From Lachnospiraceae bacterium (GTDB taxonomy: Bacteria > Bacillota > Clostridia > Lachnospirales > Lachnospiraceae): DNA of 64,000 nucleotides. The stretch is taken from positions 124,001-188,000 of the forward strand of contig JAAWRC010000001.1 of assembly GCA_022800815.1 (NCBI GenBank). Direction: 5' to 3'. A model generated the notes under the pieces. That model had not been told where the DNA came from. It was given only the letters and a program-made list of their open reading frames with translations, and searched no databases. Of the stretch, positions 41,815 through 50,032 are shown in pieces. Each line of letters opens with the position of its first letter. Position 1 is the first letter of the stretch. Made by a program: the position numbers and the translations under genes.

Positions 41815-42885
41815 ATGTTTGACAGGCTGGATGACATCCTGATTCGGTTTGAGGAGATTCTTGAAGAGTTAAACAATCCTTACGTGGTGGAGGATCAGGC
41901 GAAGTTCCGGAAGCTGATGAAGGAACAGACGGAGCTTTCTCCCGTGGTGGAGGCTTATAAAGAATATAAAGGGGCAAAGCGGGATGCGGAGGACAGTCTT
42001 TCCATGCTGGAGGGAGAGAATGACGAGGAAATGCGGGAGATGCTGAAGGAGGAGCTGTCCTCGGCCAGGGAAAAAATCGCAGAACTTGAGACGCGGCTGA
42101 AAGTGTTGCTGCTTCCCAGGGACCCCAACGATGACAAAAACGTGATCGTGGAGATCCGTGCGGGGGCCGGCGGCGACGAGGCGGCGCTCTTTGCGGCGGA
42201 GATTTACCGGATGTACGCCCACTACGTGGAGACGAGACGGTGGAAGCTGGAGCTCATGGAGGCCGACGAGATTGGCATCGGCGGCATGAAGAGCGTGACC
42301 TTCATGATCCGGGGGCAGGGCGCCTATTCCGTCATGAAATATGAGTCCGGGGTCCACCGGGTCCAGCGGGTGCCGGAGACGGAATCCGGCGGCAGGATCC
42401 ATACCTCCACCATCACCGTGGCCGTCATGCCGGAGGCGGAGGACGTGGACGTTCAGATCGACGAGAAGGATATCCGCATCGACGTCATGCGGGCGTCGGG
42501 AAACGGCGGCCAGTGCGTCAACACCACCGACTCGGCGGTGCGGCTGACCCATTATCCCACCGGGATCGTGGTCTACAGCCAGACGGAAAAGTCCCAGCTC
42601 CAGAACAAGGCCAAGGCGTTTGCCCTGCTCCGGGCCAAGCTCTATGACATTGAGTGCCAGAAGGCCCATGATGCCGAGGCGGAGGCCAGACGGAGCCAGA
42701 TCGGAACCGGGGACCGCTCGGAAAAGATCCGCACCTACAATTTCCCCCAGGGGAGGGTCACGGATCACCGCATCGGCCTGACTCTTTACAAGCTGGACAA
42801 GATCATGAACGGGGACATTCAGGAGATCGTCGATGCCTGTATTGCGGCGGACCAGGCGGCGAAACTTGCGAAGCTGGGAGATTGA
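41815..42885 (+). CDS. prfA: Peptide chain release factor 1
   Basis: RF1 terminates translation at UAA and UAG. The 356-residue protein has the GGQ catalytic motif at residues 231-233 ([20 protein letters not shown]), and the codon-recognition region with a P-x-T-like element ([22 protein letters not shown] is upstream). Its N-terminal domain is coiled-coil-like. AAGGAGGGG precedes ATG 41815. It is 24 bp downstream of prmC, whose product modifies it. Confidence 0.98.
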   Translation: MFDRLDDILIRFEEILEELNNPYVVEDQAKFRKLMKEQTELSPVVEAYKEYKGAKRDAEDSLSMLEGENDEEMREMLKEELSSAREKIAELETRLKVLLLPRDPNDDKNVIVEIRAGAGGDEAALFAAEIYRMYAHYVETRRWKLELMEADEIGIGGMKSVTFMIRGQGAYSVMKYESGVHRVQRVPETESGGRIHTSTITVAVMPEAEDVDVQIDEKDIRIDVMRASGNGGQCVNTTDSAVRLTHYPTGIVVYSQTEKSQLQNKAKAFALLRAKLYDIECQKAHDAEAEARRSQIGTGDRSEKIRTYNFPQGRVTDHRIGLTLYKLDKIMNGDIQEIVDACIAADQAAKLAKLGD

Positions 42886-42931
42886 CTGCGGGTGACCGGC
42901 GGGGTATTTGACTATTTTACGGGAGAGAAAA

Positions 42932-43138
42932 GTGATTCGGGTATTCATATGTCCGGAATGTGGAAGGACGAGGATGGTATCAAAGCTTCTGAAGGCGGAT
43001 TGCCATGGCTGTGGGACGGCCATGTGTCTCTGTGACATTCCCTATTCCAGGTGGGTGGAACTGGGGGCGGATGAGCGGGAAGAGATATCAAAAGGTTTTC
43101 TGCGTTCGGAAATAGAGAAACGAAACTTTACGACATGA
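42932..43138 (+). CDS. Small zinc-finger protein
   Basis: A 68-residue protein rich in Cys: FICPECGRTRMVSKLLKADCHGCGTAMCLCDIPYSRWVEL, with two CxxC pairs (C-P-E-C and C-H-G-C) fitting a rubredoxin-like zinc ribbon, plus a CxC pair. GTG 42932 is preferred over the TTG at 42908 because GGGAGAGAAAA lies directly upstream. Its function is unknown; similar small zinc proteins are common near prfA in Lachnospiraceae (recalled from general familiarity, not checked). It lies 46 bp after prfA and 16 bp before the antiporter gene. Confidence 0.8.
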   Translation: MIRVFICPECGRTRMVSKLLKADCHGCGTAMCLCDIPYSRWVELGADEREEISKGFLRSEIEKRNFTT

Positions 43139-43154
43139 AGGAGGAAGCTGGAGT

Positions 43155-44651
43155 ATGGAAGGAACGGTATGGGCGCTTTTGCCGCCGATCGTGGCGATTG
43201 CGCTGGCGCTAATCACGAAGGAGGTTTACCTGTCGCTGCTGATCGGCATTCTGTCGGGAGCGCTTCTGATCACGGGCTTTAACCCGGTGACATCGGTGGA
43301 GACGACTTTTACCATCATGGGTGACAAGATCGGCGGCAATGTGAACATTTTGGTGTTTTTGGTGCTTCTCGGCATCTTGGTGGCCTTGATCACCAAGTCA
43401 GGCGCTTCCAGGGCCTATGGAGAATGGGCTTCCAGGGCGATCAAATCCAAAAAGGGAGCACAGCTCTCCACGGTGCTTTTGGGCTCGCTGATTTTCGTGG
43501 ATGATTACTTCAACTGTCTCACGGTGGGGACGGTCATGCGTCCCGTAACAGACAAATATAAGGTGAGCAGGGCGAAGCTGGCCTACATCATTGACGCCAC
43601 GGCGGCGCCGATTTGCATCATCGCCCCTATTTCAAGCTGGGCGGCGGCGGTCGGCTCCTCGTTGCCGGAAAATTGCGGGGTGGACGGCTTTAACCTGTTT
43701 TTGCGTACAATTCCCTTTAATTTATATGCGATCCTGACAGTCCTTTTCATGCTCTACATCATTATCCGCAATATGGATTACGGAACCATGCGGGCCTATG
43801 AGGCCAAGATTAAAAAAGAGGGGGAGGAGACCAGCGGCGACAAGGATCTGGAGATAACGGGAAACGGAAAGGTCATCGACCTGGTGCTCCCCATTGTCCT
43901 GCTGATCGTGTTTTGCATTTCCGCCATGCTCTATACGGGAGGGATTCTGGACGGCGCGGGGATCGTGAATGCCTTTGCCGACTGTGATTCCTCGAAAAGC
44001 CTGGTACTGGGATCGTTCTTTACTTTGATCGTGGTGTTTGTGATGTATCTGCCGAGAAAGATTATCACTTTCCGGGAGTTTTGTGACAGCTTCGTGGAGG
44101 GCTTTAAGGCCATGACCCCCGCAATTATGATCCTCTGCCTGGCCTGGACCCTGTCCGGCGTGTGCAGTGAGGATTATTTGAACATCGGCGGCTTTGTCAG
44201 CGGCGTGGTGGGTGGCAGCGCCCTGGTGGGGATGCTACTTCCGGTGATCCTCTTTGCGGTTGCCACGGGTCTTTCCTTTGCCACCGGCACTTCCTGGGGA
44301 ACCTTCGGGATCCTGATTCCCATTGCGGTGCAGGTGGTGGGGACGGCGGACATCAACATGCTTACCATCACCACGGCGGCCATTCTGGCCGGGGCTGTGT
44401 GCGGCGATCACATTTCACCCATTTCCGACACGACGATTCTGGCTTCCGCGGGAGCCCAGTGCAATCATATCAACCACGTATCAACGCAGATTCCCTATGC
44501 GCTGACGGTGGGCGCCTGTTGTCTGGCGGGCTTCCTGGCGGGAGGCATTACCGCCAACGGATGGATAGGGACTTTCGTCGGCCTGGCCGCACTGGCGGTG
44601 GTGCTTTTGGTGCTTGGAAGAAAAGTGAATGCCGCAGATGAGGGAAACTGA
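43155..44651 (+). CDS. Na+/H+ antiporter, NhaC family
   Basis: A 498-residue multi-spanning membrane protein with about 11-12 hydrophobic helices. The family features LLIGILSGALLITGFNPV, IFVDDYFNCLTVGTVMRPVTDKYKVSRAKLAYIIDATAAPICIIAPISSWAAAVG and ATGTSWGTFGILIPIAVQV, plus GDHISPISDTTILASAGAQCNHINHVSTQIPYAL near the C-terminus, are characteristic of NhaC/YuiF-type antiporters. The exact substrate (Na+/H+, malate-lactate or amino acids are known in the family) is not determinable from sequence. A terminator follows. Confidence 0.9.
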   Translation: MEGTVWALLPPIVAIALALITKEVYLSLLIGILSGALLITGFNPVTSVETTFTIMGDKIGGNVNILVFLVLLGILVALITKSGASRAYGEWASRAIKSKKGAQLSTVLLGSLIFVDDYFNCLTVGTVMRPVTDKYKVSRAKLAYIIDATAAPICIIAPISSWAAAVGSSLPENCGVDGFNLFLRTIPFNLYAILTVLFMLYIIIRNMDYGTMRAYEAKIKKEGEETSGDKDLEITGNGKVIDLVLPIVLLIVFCISAMLYTGGILDGAGIVNAFADCDSSKSLVLGSFFTLIVVFVMYLPRKIITFREFCDSFVEGFKAMTPAIMILCLAWTLSGVCSEDYLNIGGFVSGVVGGSALVGMLLPVILFAVATGLSFATGTSWGTFGILIPIAVQVVGTADINMLTITTAAILAGAVCGDHISPISDTTILASAGAQCNHINHVSTQIPYALTVGACCLAGFLAGGITANGWIGTFVGLAALAVVLLVLGRKVNAADEGN

Positions 44652-44690
44652 GGATTTTGCTTTGGGGGATTTTTCATGGGATATGAGGAG

Positions 44691-44716
44691 AGGGCTTCCG
44701 TCAAGGAAGCCTTTTC
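44691..44716 (+). terminator. Terminator after the antiporter gene
   Basis: GGCTTCC (44693-44699), loop GTCAA, GGAAGCC (44705-44711), followed by TTTTCG. Confidence 0.85.
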
Positions 44717-44754
44717 GCAACAGGTAAGAAACAATTTTCAGGAGGGATGAAAGG

Positions 44755-46125
44755 ATGAACATTGAGGGGCTTGTAAAAAAGCAGAGAGGATATTTTGATT
44801 CAGGCAAGACAAGATCCGTGGATTTTCGCCTGGAGAAGCTGCGGGCGCTGAAAGCGGAGATGAAGCTGCGGGAGGGGCGGATCCATGAGGCGCTGAAAAA
44901 AGATCTGAACAAGTCAGATTTTGAGTCCTATATGACGGAGACGGGGCTGACCCTCTCGGAGATCGGTTACCTGGAAAAGCATCTGAAGGGGTATGTCCGG
45001 CCAAAACGGCATCTTACGCCACTGGCGCATTTCCACGGAAAGAGCTTTACCGTGCCGGAGCCCTACGGGGTGACCCTGATCATGTCCCCCTGGAATTATC
45101 CCTTCATGTTGTGCATGGAGCCGCTCGTCGGGGCGGTCGCTGCGGGAAACTGCTGCATCTTAAAGCCCTCCGCCTATGCGCCCGCCGTCTCGGCAGTGAT
45201 CCGGGAACTGGTGGAAGCGGTCTTTGCGCCGGAGCACGTGGCCGTGGTGGAGGGAGGCCGGGAGGAGAATGCGGCTCTCTTGGAGCAGCGGTTTGATTAC
45301 ATTTTCTTCACCGGCGGCGTAAAGGTCGGGAGGCTGGTCCTGGAAAAGGCGTCCCGCCACCTGACCCCGGTGACCCTGGAGCTGGGCGGAAAAAGCCCCT
45401 GTATCATTGACGGGACGGCAGACCTTGGGACGGCGGCAAAACGCCTGGCCTTCGGGAAATTCTTAAATGCGGGACAGACCTGTGTGGCCCCGGATTATCT
45501 TCTAATTCAGGAGAGCGTGAAGGAGCGGTTTCTGGAGCTTTTTGAAAAGGCGGTAGGAAAGATGTATGGGGAGAATCCACTGGAGAATCCGGATTACCCG
45601 AAGATCATCAACGAGAAGCATTTTGAGCGGGTGAGCGGGCTGATTGAGGGGATGGAGGTCCGCATGGGCGGCGAAGGAAATCGGGAAACGCTTAAGATCG
45701 CCCCGACGGTGCTGGACGGTGTGACGGCGGACGCACCTGTCATGCGGGAAGAAATTTTCGGTCCGGTGCTTCCGGTGCTCACCTTCCGGGAGATCGGCGA
45801 GGCGGAGGCCTTTGTGAAGGAGAGGGAGAAGCCCCTTGCCTGTTATATTTTCACGAGGAACCGGGAGACGGAACGGCGGCTCCTCTCCTCCTTAAGCTTC
45901 GGCGGTGGCTGCGTCAATGACACCATCATCCATCTGGCAACCTCCCGCATGGGTTTCGGGGGCGTGGGAATGAGCGGAATGGGAAGTTATCATGGGCGGA
46001 AGAGCTTCGAGACCTTCAGCCATGAGAAAAGCGTTGTGAAAAAATACAACTGGCTTGACCTGCCGATCCGCTACCAGCCCTATTCCAGGGGGAAGGAGCG
46101 GCTGCTGAAACTGTTTTTGAGATGA
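44755..46125 (+). CDS. NAD(P)-dependent aldehyde dehydrogenase (class 3-like)
   Basis: A 456-residue soluble enzyme oxidising aldehydes to acids. The catalytic Cys lies in FLNAGQTCVAPDYLL, the general-base Glu in LELGGKSPCIIDG and the cofactor-binding FTGGVKVGRLVLEKA earlier. The EEIFGPVLPVLTF, SPWNYPFMLCMEPLVGAVAAGNCCILKPS and C-terminal SGMGSYHGRKSFETFSHEKSV motifs are typical of the short class 3/fatty aldehyde dehydrogenase branch. Its C-terminus (SRGKERLLKLFLR) suggests peripheral membrane attachment. AGGAGGGATGAAAGG precedes the ATG. Its physiological substrate is unknown. Confidence 0.93.
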   Translation: MNIEGLVKKQRGYFDSGKTRSVDFRLEKLRALKAEMKLREGRIHEALKKDLNKSDFESYMTETGLTLSEIGYLEKHLKGYVRPKRHLTPLAHFHGKSFTVPEPYGVTLIMSPWNYPFMLCMEPLVGAVAAGNCCILKPSAYAPAVSAVIRELVEAVFAPEHVAVVEGGREENAALLEQRFDYIFFTGGVKVGRLVLEKASRHLTPVTLELGGKSPCIIDGTADLGTAAKRLAFGKFLNAGQTCVAPDYLLIQESVKERFLELFEKAVGKMYGENPLENPDYPKIINEKHFERVSGLIEGMEVRMGGEGNRETLKIAPTVLDGVTADAPVMREEIFGPVLPVLTFREIGEAEAFVKEREKPLACYIFTRNRETERRLLSSLSFGGGCVNDTIIHLATSRMGFGGVGMSGMGSYHGRKSFETFSHEKSVVKKYNWLDLPIRYQPYSRGKERLLKLFLR

Positions 46126-46138
46126 ATGCTGTTTTTTG

Positions 46139-46167
46139 TTGTATGTTCTCTGTTCTTTCAGTATAAT
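46139..46167 (+). promoter_or_regulatory. Sigma-A promoter of malQ
   Basis: TTGTAT at 46139-46144, a 17-bp spacer and TATAAT at 46162-46167; the malQ ATG is 31 bp further. Confidence 0.75.
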
Positions 46168-46197
46168 ATAGTTAAAAAACAGAAAGCGAGGGAACGA

Positions 46198-47700
46198 ATG
46201 ATGAAAAGCCGGACGTTAGAGCGGGGAGCGGGGGTTCTGCTTCCCATTACCAGCCTTCCGTCCCCGTACGGAATCGGGACTTTTGGAAAGGCTGCTTACG
46301 AGTTTATAGACTTTCTGAAAAATGCGGGGCAGAAGTACTGGCAGGTGCTTCCCATGGGGCCCACCAGCTACGGGGACAGCCCCTATCAGTCCTTTTCCGC
46401 CTTCGCCGGAAACCCTTATTTCATTGATCTGGAGACGCTGATGGAGGAGGGGCTTTTGGAGCGGTGGGATGCGGAAAAGTTTTTCTGGGGCGACCAGGAG
46501 TCCTATGTTTCCTACGAGGACATTTACCGGAACCGTTTCCGGGTACTCAGGAAGGCCTTTGGGAGCAGCCGCCACGGGGGAACGGAGGAGTTTGAAAAGT
46601 TCCGGGAGGAGAACGCCTACTGGCTGGAGGACTACTGCCTTTACATGGCCTGCAAGGGCCAGTTTGAACAGGAGAGCTGGCTCCTCTGGGACGAGGACAT
46701 CCGGTTCCGCAAAGAGGAAGCCGTGACCAGATACCGGGAGCTTCTGAAGGACGAGATCGACTTCTGGGAATTCTGCCAGTATCATTTCTTTAAGCAGTGG
46801 AAGAAGCTTAAGGAGTACGCAAGGGAAAGAGGAATTCAGATCATCGGCGACATTCCCATTTATGCGGCCCTTGACAGTGCCGACGTGTGGAGCCATCCGG
46901 GATTGTTCCAGCTGGACGAGGAAAACCTCCTGCCCAAATTCATAGCCGGAGTGCCGCCGGATGCGTTCAGCGATACGGGACAGCTCTGGGGCAATCCTCT
47001 TTATGACTGGGACGCCATGGAGAAGGACGACTTTACCTGGTGGCGCAGGCGGATCGCAGCCTCCAGGGGACTTTACGATGCGCTCCGGATCGATCACTTC
47101 ATCGGGATCACCAGATATTATGCGGTGCCTGGGGGCGCAAAGGACAGCAGGACCGGCTCCTACAAACCGGGGCCGGGGACGAAGCTGACGGACGTGATCA
47201 ACGAGGAGGCCGGGGAGATGAAGATCATTGCCGAGGACCTCGGTACGGTGACGTCCGAGGTGCGGAAGCTTTTGAAGGACAACGGCTATCCGGGCATGAA
47301 GGTGCTGGCCTTCGGCTTTGACGGCGATCCGGCCAACGAGCACCTGCCCCACAATTACCGGACCTCCAACTGCGTGGCCTATGGCGGGACCCATGACAAC
47401 GAGACGCTGACGGGGCTTTTCTGTGACAAGTCCGACGAGGTCCTGACCTATCTTTTTGAGCTTCTCGGCACGAGGAACCGGGACGACATCGTGGAAGGAT
47501 TGTTCCGGCAGGCATACGGCAGCATTGCGGACGTGGTGATTTTCCAGGCCCAGGACGTTCTGGGGCTTGACAATTCCGCCAGGATGAATTTTCCCTCGAC
47601 TCTGGGGGGCAACTGGAAATGGCGACTCAGGAAAGGACAGATGGGAAGCCAGGAATCCGGATTTTTGCGGTTTCTGGTGCATGTGTATAACAGGTATTGA
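46198..47700 (+). CDS. malQ: 4-alpha-glucanotransferase (amylomaltase)
   Basis: MalQ (GH77) transfers maltosyl/glucosyl units between maltodextrins in the cytoplasm. The 500-residue protein has RGAGVLLPITSLPSPYGIG and KYWQVLPMGPTSYGDSPYQSFSAFAGNPYFIDLE near the N-terminus, RIDHFIGITRYY with the nucleophile Asp, IIAEDLGTVT with the acid/base Glu and GTHDNETL with the third carboxylate. ATG 46198 (ATGATG) is chosen; an upstream in-frame ATG at 46126 falls before the -10 box. Its position near the amylase module suggests starch or maltodextrin metabolism. Confidence 0.97.
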   Translation: MMKSRTLERGAGVLLPITSLPSPYGIGTFGKAAYEFIDFLKNAGQKYWQVLPMGPTSYGDSPYQSFSAFAGNPYFIDLETLMEEGLLERWDAEKFFWGDQESYVSYEDIYRNRFRVLRKAFGSSRHGGTEEFEKFREENAYWLEDYCLYMACKGQFEQESWLLWDEDIRFRKEEAVTRYRELLKDEIDFWEFCQYHFFKQWKKLKEYARERGIQIIGDIPIYAALDSADVWSHPGLFQLDEENLLPKFIAGVPPDAFSDTGQLWGNPLYDWDAMEKDDFTWWRRRIAASRGLYDALRIDHFIGITRYYAVPGGAKDSRTGSYKPGPGTKLTDVINEEAGEMKIIAEDLGTVTSEVRKLLKDNGYPGMKVLAFGFDGDPANEHLPHNYRTSNCVAYGGTHDNETLTGLFCDKSDEVLTYLFELLGTRNRDDIVEGLFRQAYGSIADVVIFQAQDVLGLDNSARMNFPSTLGGNWKWRLRKGQMGSQESGFLRFLVHVYNRY

Positions 47701-47771
47701 CGCAGCCTGCGGGAATTGTTCAAGCCCGGCGGCCAGGTTTGCCGGGAGGCGTTTGCGGAAGGGGGCCGGAC

Positions 47772-48467
47772 ATGGCGAGAGCAGCCAATCAGAAACTGAA
47801 GATTTTGTACATACTGAAGCTTTTGGAGCACAGTGACGAGGCCCACGTGGTGACGATGAGGGACATCCTGGGGGAACTTGCCGCCCATGGCATCCAGGCG
47901 GAACGGAAGCGGATTTATGACGACCTGGAGGCCCTGAGGAAATTCGGCTATCCCATCGCCGCCAGGAGGGGCCGCATGGCCGGATATTATCTGGAGGCAT
48001 CCGGCGGAAAACAGTTTCCGGAAGGCGGGGAGGAGGCGCCGTCCGCCGCCGGGGCGCGCGAGACGGTTTCGGAAAGTCGTCCAAAAGTGGGCGTTTCGGG
48101 AAGCCGTTCGGAGGGGGATGCCCCGGGAGATCGTCCGGAGGCGGACGTTCCAGGAAGCCGTTCGGAAGGGAACGCCCTGGCACGCCGCCCGGACTGGCTG
48201 TCCCTTGGTGATACGAAGGCGGAGATTTCCTGCGAGGACGAGACGGCGAGGCGCATCCTGCGAGAGCTTGGCGGAAACCTGATCAAGGTGAAGGCGGGGA
48301 AGCGGAGAGGGAATGCGTTGCTCAAGCTGAAAGTAAGACCGGGCGGGGATTTTTACGGCTGGCTGGCCGGTTTCGGCTGCCAGGTGCGCCTTGAGGGGCC
48401 GCCCGCAGTGATCAAGGAATACCGGAGATTCCTGAAGGACATTCGGAACCTGTATAAGGAAGGGTAG
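47772..48467 (+). CDS. HTH regulator with WYL-type C-terminal extension but no WYL core
   Basis: A 231-residue probable transcription regulator. The N-terminus (MARAANQKLKILYILKLLEHSDEAHVVTMRDILGELAAHGIQAERKRIYDDLEALRKFGYPI) is a DeoR-like winged helix as in WYL proteins. The C-terminal 80 residues (AEISCEDETARRILRELGG...WLAGFGCQVRLEGPPAVIKEYRRFLKDIRNLY) match the WCX extension. The WYL sensory domain expected between them (about 90-100 residues with W-Y-L) is missing and is replaced by about 75 residues of Ser/Arg/Gly/Pro-rich repeats such as GSRSEGDAPGDRPEADVPGSRSEGNA. It lies 71 bp after malQ. Confidence 0.78.
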   Translation: MARAANQKLKILYILKLLEHSDEAHVVTMRDILGELAAHGIQAERKRIYDDLEALRKFGYPIAARRGRMAGYYLEASGGKQFPEGGEEAPSAAGARETVSESRPKVGVSGSRSEGDAPGDRPEADVPGSRSEGNALARRPDWLSLGDTKAEISCEDETARRILRELGGNLIKVKAGKRRGNALLKLKVRPGGDFYGWLAGFGCQVRLEGPPAVIKEYRRFLKDIRNLYKEG

Positions 48468-48549
48468 CCCGTCGGCTTTGATTCCGGCACGGAGACGGAC
48501 GGAACAAATGAGGGCAATCCGAAAGAAATGGCTTAGAGGAACGATTTTA

Positions 48550-48620
48550 GCAGAGAGCAGCAAAGGGACTGTTCCATTGATAATCTTCATTATTAATGGA
48601 ATAATCCCTCTTTTGTCTGC
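48550..48620. repeat. 71-bp imperfect palindrome
   Basis: The left arm (48550-48583, GCAGAGAGCAGCAAAGGGACTGTTCC...) and right arm (48590-48620, ...GGAATAATCCCTCTTTTGTCTGC) pair over most of their length around a CTTC loop; CCATTGATAAT pairs with ATTATTAATGG with a single mismatch. It fills the gap between the HTH regulator and the binding-protein gene, where no gene is supported. It may end transcription on both strands or be a small repeat element. Confidence 0.75.
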
Positions 48621-48730
48621 TTCCATCATGGCTTCCTTGCGGGGATGGCGAAGTCTTTTCCGGAAGGGATACGGGGGGTTTTGAAGGGAGCGGGGAACTT
48701 GCACGGGAAGGAATGAGGGGGGACGGTCGG

Positions 48731-50032
48731 ATGAAACGGAAACGGTTCTGGAAGAGGGCGGCGGTGCTGGGGGTAGTCCTGTTTTTTTGTGCGACAGCCG
48801 CCGGGAAGCGGCAGGACGGGAGCCGGGTCGAGGAGAGGACGCCCGTTGAGCTGACGTTTTTTTTGAGGAAAAGGGAGACCATCCATATCTTCGAGTCCAT
48901 CATCGAGTCGTTTAATGTGTCGCAGGACGAGGTGACGGTGCGGGCCGTGGTGGTGCCGAACCCGGATATCGAGCTGGAGATGCGGGCGGTGAGAGGGGAG
49001 TTCCCGGATATCGTGGAGATGATCGGTTCCTCGGAGGAGACGGTAAGGAAGTATGCGAAGGGCGGGTATCTGGCGCCCCTTGACGGGCTGGGGCTTTTGG
49101 AGCGGATGACGGACCCGGAAGGGTACGGGCCGTGGCTCCAGACGGACGGGAAGACTTACATCTTTCCGCTCTCCGTGAATTTTAAGGGCATTTTTTTGAA
49201 CTGCGGGCTTTTGGAGCGGGCCGGCTACGGGATACCGGAATCCTGGGAGGAATTCCGGGAGCTTTTGGAGACGATCCGCGCCGACGGGGAGCTGGCGATG
49301 ATCTTTCCGGACGGGGGCACGTGGACTTATGCCCAGGGATGGGACACCGTGTATGGGGCCGAATGGGGAAACCGGTCGGAGGCCGTGCGCATGGCGGCGG
49401 AAGGGATTCTGCCTTTGCAGGAAAACGAGGGGATCGTTGAGTCCTTGGAGCGGTATCTGGAGCTGCGCAGGTTCGGGCAGGAGGAATCCTGGAAGACGGG
49501 GTACGACGAGGCTCTCAGGCGGTTTGCCGGAGGGGAGGCCTATATGTTCATGCAGGGGAACTGGGCGTATTCTGCCATCAAGAAGCAGAATCCCAAGATC
49601 CGTCTGGCATTTATCCCTTTTCCGGCGGATGGAAGGGAAGGAAAGGTGTACGTGAAGCTGGACGCCAGCATCGCCCTGTCCGCATCCTGTGAGCATCCGG
49701 AAGCGGCAAGGGTGTTTTTGGACTATCTCCTGTCGGAGGAGGTGGCCAGGGAGTATGCGGAGAGGACGGGGTCCTATTCCCTGATCCGGGGAGGAAACGG
49801 GGACCTCTCTTTTGCGGAGCGCTTCACGGAGAAGTTTGAGAAGGGGTGGTTCGAGCTGGATACCGGCATCGCTTCGGGATATGTGGACACCATGTGCGAG
49901 CAGATGATCCAAAAGCTGATCATGGAGCCGGAGGAGACGGACATACTGGACTGTTTGGCGGGGGTGAGCGAGGCGGCCAGGAGCAGGAGAGAGGAGATTT
50001 CGGGCGACAGGGGAGGTGCGCGGTCCGGATGA
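48731..50032 (+). CDS. Orphan extracellular solute-binding protein (sugar-type)
   Basis: A 433-residue secreted protein with a basic, hydrophobic N-terminus (MKRKRFWKRAAVLGVVLFFCATAAG); a cysteine is present but the lipobox LFFC is atypical. The mature part is a family 1 sugar-binding-protein fold: VELTFFLRKRETIHIFESIIESFN, GEFPDIVEMIGSSEETVRKYAKGGYLAPLDGLGLL, FPLSVNFKGIFLN and a C-terminal ASCEHPEAARVFLDYLLSEEVAREYAER. No permease or ATPase gene is near. It overlaps the histidine kinase gene by 4 bp (ATGA), so a role as a sensory partner of the kinase is likely rather than transport. Confidence 0.85.
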   Translation: MKRKRFWKRAAVLGVVLFFCATAAGKRQDGSRVEERTPVELTFFLRKRETIHIFESIIESFNVSQDEVTVRAVVVPNPDIELEMRAVRGEFPDIVEMIGSSEETVRKYAKGGYLAPLDGLGLLERMTDPEGYGPWLQTDGKTYIFPLSVNFKGIFLNCGLLERAGYGIPESWEEFRELLETIRADGELAMIFPDGGTWTYAQGWDTVYGAEWGNRSEAVRMAAEGILPLQENEGIVESLERYLELRRFGQEESWKTGYDEALRRFAGGEAYMFMQGNWAYSAIKKQNPKIRLAFIPFPADGREGKVYVKLDASIALSASCEHPEAARVFLDYLLSEEVAREYAERTGSYSLIRGGNGDLSFAERFTEKFEKGWFELDTGIASGYVDTMCEQMIQKLIMEPEETDILDCLAGVSEAARSRREEISGDRGGARSG

